Shown piece by piece: positions 5,196 to 7,934 of a stretch of 7,934 nucleotides of DNA. Made by a program: the position numbers and the translations under genes. The DNA comes from Deltaproteobacteria bacterium UBA5756. GTDB taxonomy: Bacteria; Desulfobacterota; Syntrophorhabdia; Syntrophorhabdales; Syntrophorhabdaceae. The first letter of the stretch is position 1. Each line of letters begins with the position of its first letter. The notes under the pieces are model-generated. The model saw only the letters and a list, made by a program, of their open reading frames with translations. It was not told the origin of the DNA and did no database searches. The stretch is taken from the NCBI GenBank assembly GCA_002418985.1, contig DIFE01000141.1, forward strand, positions 1 to 7,934. Direction: 5' to 3'.

Positions 5196-7934
5196 CTATC
5201 GGACTTTAGAGACCGCCTTCACATCCGCCAGATTCTCAGCCCTGAGCCCTGCGCTGTCCTCGAGATATCGTTTCAGGAAGAGACCGGTGTAACTCTTCTC
5301 CACGGACATGATGTCTTCCGGCGTACCCTCGGCGATGATCGTTCCCCCGCGTGCCCCGCCCTCGGGGCCAAGATCGATTATATAATCGGCGCTCTTTATC
5401 ACGTCGAGATTGTGTTCGATGACAACCACGGTATTCCCCCTCTTGACCAGTTCGTTGAGGACATGGAGAAGTTTTTCGATGTCCACGAAATGTAGGCCCG
5501 TGGTAGGTTCGTCGAGGATGTAGAAGGTCTTCCCCGTATCCCTCTTGGATAGTTCCCGGGAAAGCTTGATCCTCTGGGCCTCTCCGCCGGAAAGGGTGGT
5601 GGCCGCCTGCCCCAGCCTGATATATCCGAGGCCGACCTGGTTGAGTACTGTGAGCTTGCTCTTGATATGGGGGTGCGCCTCGAAAAATTCCATCGCCTGC
5701 GTAACGGTCATTTCGAGAATATCGGCGATGCTCTTCCCGCGATAGAGGATCTCCAGGGTATCCCTGTTGTAACGCTTCCCCTTGCATGCCTCGCAGACGA
5801 TATACACGTCCGGCAGAAACTGCATCTCTATCTTGACGAAGCCTTCGCCCGTGCAGGTTTCACACCTGCCGCCCTTGACGTTGAAACTGAACCTTCCCTC
5901 CTTATATCCTCGCATCCGTGACTCGGGCAGTCTGGCAAAGAGCTCGCGGATATGGGTGAAAAGGCCCGTATAGGTGGCAGGGTTCGACCTCGGCGTCCGT
6001 CCGATGGGTGACTGGTCGATATCGATGACGCGATCAACCTCCTCAAAACCGTGGATACCGTCGGATTCGCCCACCCGTTCCTTTGACCTGTAGAGTTTTT
6101 GTTTCAAGGCAGGATAGAGGGTATCCACGACAAGGGTGCTCTTGCCGGAGCCGGACACGCCCGTGACAGCCGTAAAGACCCCCAGGGGAATTCTGACATC
6201 GATACTCTTCAGATTGTTCGCCCTCGCGCCCCTGACCGTCAGGAAACCCCTCGGTTCTCGTATGCCGGCCGGCCTTTCGATGGAACAGCGTCCCGACACA
6301 TACAGCCCCGTTACAGAATCGGGATGGGTCTTCAGTTCCGCCGGTGTCCCCTGGAAGACTAGGTGACCGCCGTTTTCACCGGCTCCGGGGCCCAGGTCGA
6401 CAACGTAGTCCGAGGAGACTATTGCATCGTAATCGTGCTCGACAACAATAACGGTGTTATCAAGATCGCGTAGCCGCCTCAATGTTTGAAGGAGTCGATC
6501 GTTGTCCCGCTGATGAAGCCCTATGCTGGGTTCATCAAGGACATAGAGCACCCCGGTCAGACCCGAGCCTATCTGCGTGGCAAGACGGATCCGCTGGGAT
6601 TCCCCGGAAGAAAGGGTGGCGGAATTACGGCTGAGGCTGATATAATCGAGGCCGACATCGAGGAGGAACTTCAGACGGGAGGTGATCTCCTTGAGTATCG
6701 TCCGGGCAATCTCCTTGTCTTTCTCGGAAAGTTCGACGCGGTCGAAGAAATCCACGCATTCCTCCATGGTCATCCGGGAGATCTCGAAGATATTGAGGCC
6801 TCCCACCTTGACCCAGAGCATTTCTTTCCTGAGACGGGCTCCCTTGCATTCCGGGCAAGGGATAAGATTGATGAATCTTTCCAGCTTTTCCCGTTCGTAA
6901 AAGTCGGCCCCATCCCAGTCCTTCTGAAGCTCGCCGATGACACCGTCGAAGGGCTTCTGATTGAAAGTCCGGCGGCCGCCATGATCGTGGAAGAACTCTA
7001 TCTCTTCATCCTTCGAACCATAGAGGATGGCATCCTGTACTCTTTTCGGGAGTTCCCTGAAGGGCTTTCTGATATCGATCCTGTAATGCTTGACGAGGGC
7101 TTCCAAAAAGGGCAGGAAATGTACGGGGTTCTTTTCGGCCCAGGGTGCCACCGCCCCGTCACGGAGGGAAAGGTCCTGATTGGGAACGATAAGGGCCGGG
7201 TCGAAGTATTCTTTGACGCCAAGTCCCGTGCAGGCGGGACAGGCCCCATAGGGGTTATTGAAAGAAAACATCCTGGGGGCGATCTCCGGGTAGCTGATGC
7301 CGCAATCGGGACAGGCGAATTTTTCGCTGAAAATACGCGTCTCTTTTGCCGTTTCGACCTTGACGAGACCGCCGGCCCTGGCGAGTGCCAGCTCCACCGC
7401 CTCGAAGAGCCTGCGTTCAACACCGTCCCTGATGGTAATCCTGTCTACAACAACCTCGATTTCGTGTTTCTTGTTTTTGTCCAGGTCGATCTCGTCGGCC
7501 AGATCCATGATCGTGCCATCGATCCTGACCTTTGTGAAGCCATGTTGTCTGAGTTCATCCAGTTCTTTGCGGTACTCGCCCTTTCTCCCCCGGACAATGG
7601 GTGCGAGAATCGTGATATTCTGGCCCTTTTCGAGGGCGATTATCGCATCGACTATCTGGGGCGCATGCTGGCTCTTGATCTCCTTCCCGCAGCCGTAACA
7701 GAAAACATGGCCTACGCGGGCGAAAAGCAGCCGAAGGTAATCATAGATCTCCGTGACGGTCCCCACGGTGCTTCGCGGGTTCTTGCTGATGCTCTTCTGC
7801 TCGATGCTGATTGCGGGCGACAGCCCTTCGATATAATCGACATCGGGTTTTTCCATCAGTTCCAGAAACTGCCTGGCATAAGAAGAGAGCGATTCCACGT
7901 ACCTGCGTTGCCCTTCGGCATAGATGGTATCGAA
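5196..7934 (-). CDS. uvrA: Excinuclease ABC subunit A, 5' end outside the window
   Basis: The damage-sensing ATPase of nucleotide excision repair; as a dimer it loads UvrB at lesions. 912 residues are visible, starting inside FDTIYAEGQRRYVESL. By comparison with E. coli UvrA, about 41 N-terminal residues with the first Walker A are missing. The GTG at 7898 is an internal Val codon, not the start. Visible residues in order: CYGC (79-82); zinc cysteines CPDC (208-211) and CPAC (232-235); CPEC (360-363); NBD1 signature LSSGESQ (441-447) and Walker B LYVLDEP (463-469); NBD2 Walker A GVSGSGKST (592-600); zinc finger CETC (691-694) and CEAC (714-717); NBD2 signature LSGGEAQ (781-787) and YILDEP (805-810). 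NBD1 has Ser where LSGGE has its first Gly. Conservation is strong throughout. It is convergent with ogt, and its promoter lies outside the window. Confidence 0.97.
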   Translation of the reverse strand, partial: FDTIYAEGQRRYVESLSSYARQFLELMEKPDVDYIEGLSPAISIEQKSISKNPRSTVGTVTEIYDYLRLLFARVGHVFCYGCGKEIKSQHAPQIVDAIIALEKGQNITILAPIVRGRKGEYRKELDELRQHGFTKVRIDGTIMDLADEIDLDKNKKHEIEVVVDRITIRDGVERRLFEAVELALARAGGLVKVETAKETRIFSEKFACPDCGISYPEIAPRMFSFNNPYGACPACTGLGVKEYFDPALIVPNQDLSLRDGAVAPWAEKNPVHFLPFLEALVKHYRIDIRKPFRELPKRVQDAILYGSKDEEIEFFHDHGGRRTFNQKPFDGVIGELQKDWDGADFYEREKLERFINLIPCPECKGARLRKEMLWVKVGGLNIFEISRMTMEECVDFFDRVELSEKDKEIARTILKEITSRLKFLLDVGLDYISLSRNSATLSSGESQRIRLATQIGSGLTGVLYVLDEPSIGLHQRDNDRLLQTLRRLRDLDNTVIVVEHDYDAIVSSDYVVDLGPGAGENGGHLVFQGTPAELKTHPDSVTGLYVSGRCSIERPAGIREPRGFLTVRGARANNLKSIDVRIPLGVFTAVTGVSGSGKSTLVVDTLYPALKQKLYRSKERVGESDGIHGFEEVDRVIDIDQSPIGRTPRSNPATYTGLFTHIRELFARLPESRMRGYKEGRFSFNVKGGRCETCTGEGFVKIEMQFLPDVYIVCEACKGKRYNRDTLEILYRGKSIADILEMTVTQAMEFFEAHPHIKSKLTVLNQVGLGYIRLGQAATTLSGGEAQRIKLSRELSKRDTGKTFYILDEPTTGLHFVDIEKLLHVLNELVKRGNTVVVIEHNLDVIKSADYIIDLGPEGGARGGTIIAEGTPEDIMSVEKSYTGLFLKRYLEDSAGLRAENLADVKAVSKVR

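Noticed and set aside
5236..5787. 183-residue minus-strand frame overlapping uvrA
   Set aside because: It is a frame-shifted reading of the uvrA C-terminal region, with low-complexity Arg/Gly-rich translation.
1..7934. CRISPR array, insertion sequence, prophage or defence system
   Set aside because: No regularly spaced long repeats, transposase, integrase or terminal inverted repeats flanking a gene were seen. All gene-sized regions are explained by known families.

Overview
The window looks like a piece of chromosome from a strictly anaerobic bacterium. The main clue is a full-length selenocysteine-containing formate dehydrogenase catalytic subunit with a NuoG-like iron-sulfur extension at its N-terminus. 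A rubrerythrin/ferritin-like diiron protein, typical of oxygen-sensitive organisms, sits next to it. Coding GC is moderate, in the 50s by eye, and Shine-Dalgarno sites are clear (AAGGAGG, AAAGGAGG). A syntrophic or sulfate-reducing Desulfobacterota-type host would fit, but that is an inference from gene content. The sequence itself does not prove it.

Layout, left to right. 1-143: a degenerate heptanucleotide repeat forming an inverted-repeat hairpin, with no convincing gene. 144-908 (-): an MBL-fold metallo-hydrolase. 909-1197: a divergent regulatory region with a near-consensus sigma70 promoter facing the hydrolase and a phased TTATG repeat facing formate dehydrogenase. 1198-3879 (+): fdhA, read through an in-frame UGA at 2245-2247 that is followed by a bacterial-type SECIS hairpin. 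3880-4085: two hairpins behind fdhA, then a dyad/promoter region. 4086-4553 (+): a ferritin-like diiron protein. 4616-5131 (+): O6-alkylguanine-DNA alkyltransferase starting at TTG. 5132-5195: a short convergent gap with hairpins. 5196-7934 (-): uvrA, cut at its 5' end by the window edge.

FdhA interconverts formate and CO2 using a Mo- or W-bis-pyranopterin site. Its N-terminal clusters imply electron transfer to NuoE/NuoF-like partners, but none is encoded here. The ferritin-like protein and the alkyltransferase share a strand and a short gap, so they may form a small stress operon (peroxide/iron handling plus alkylation repair). It converges on uvrA, the damage-recognition ATPase of nucleotide excision repair. 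The window therefore groups one energy-metabolism gene with a stress/DNA-repair cluster.

I did not find a previously undescribed multi-gene system. The best leads are the recoded UGA and SECIS of fdhA, which routine annotation would split into two genes. After that come the fdhA upstream repeats phased at 10 bp, the operator-like dyad before the ferritin-like gene, and the heptad repeat at the left edge.
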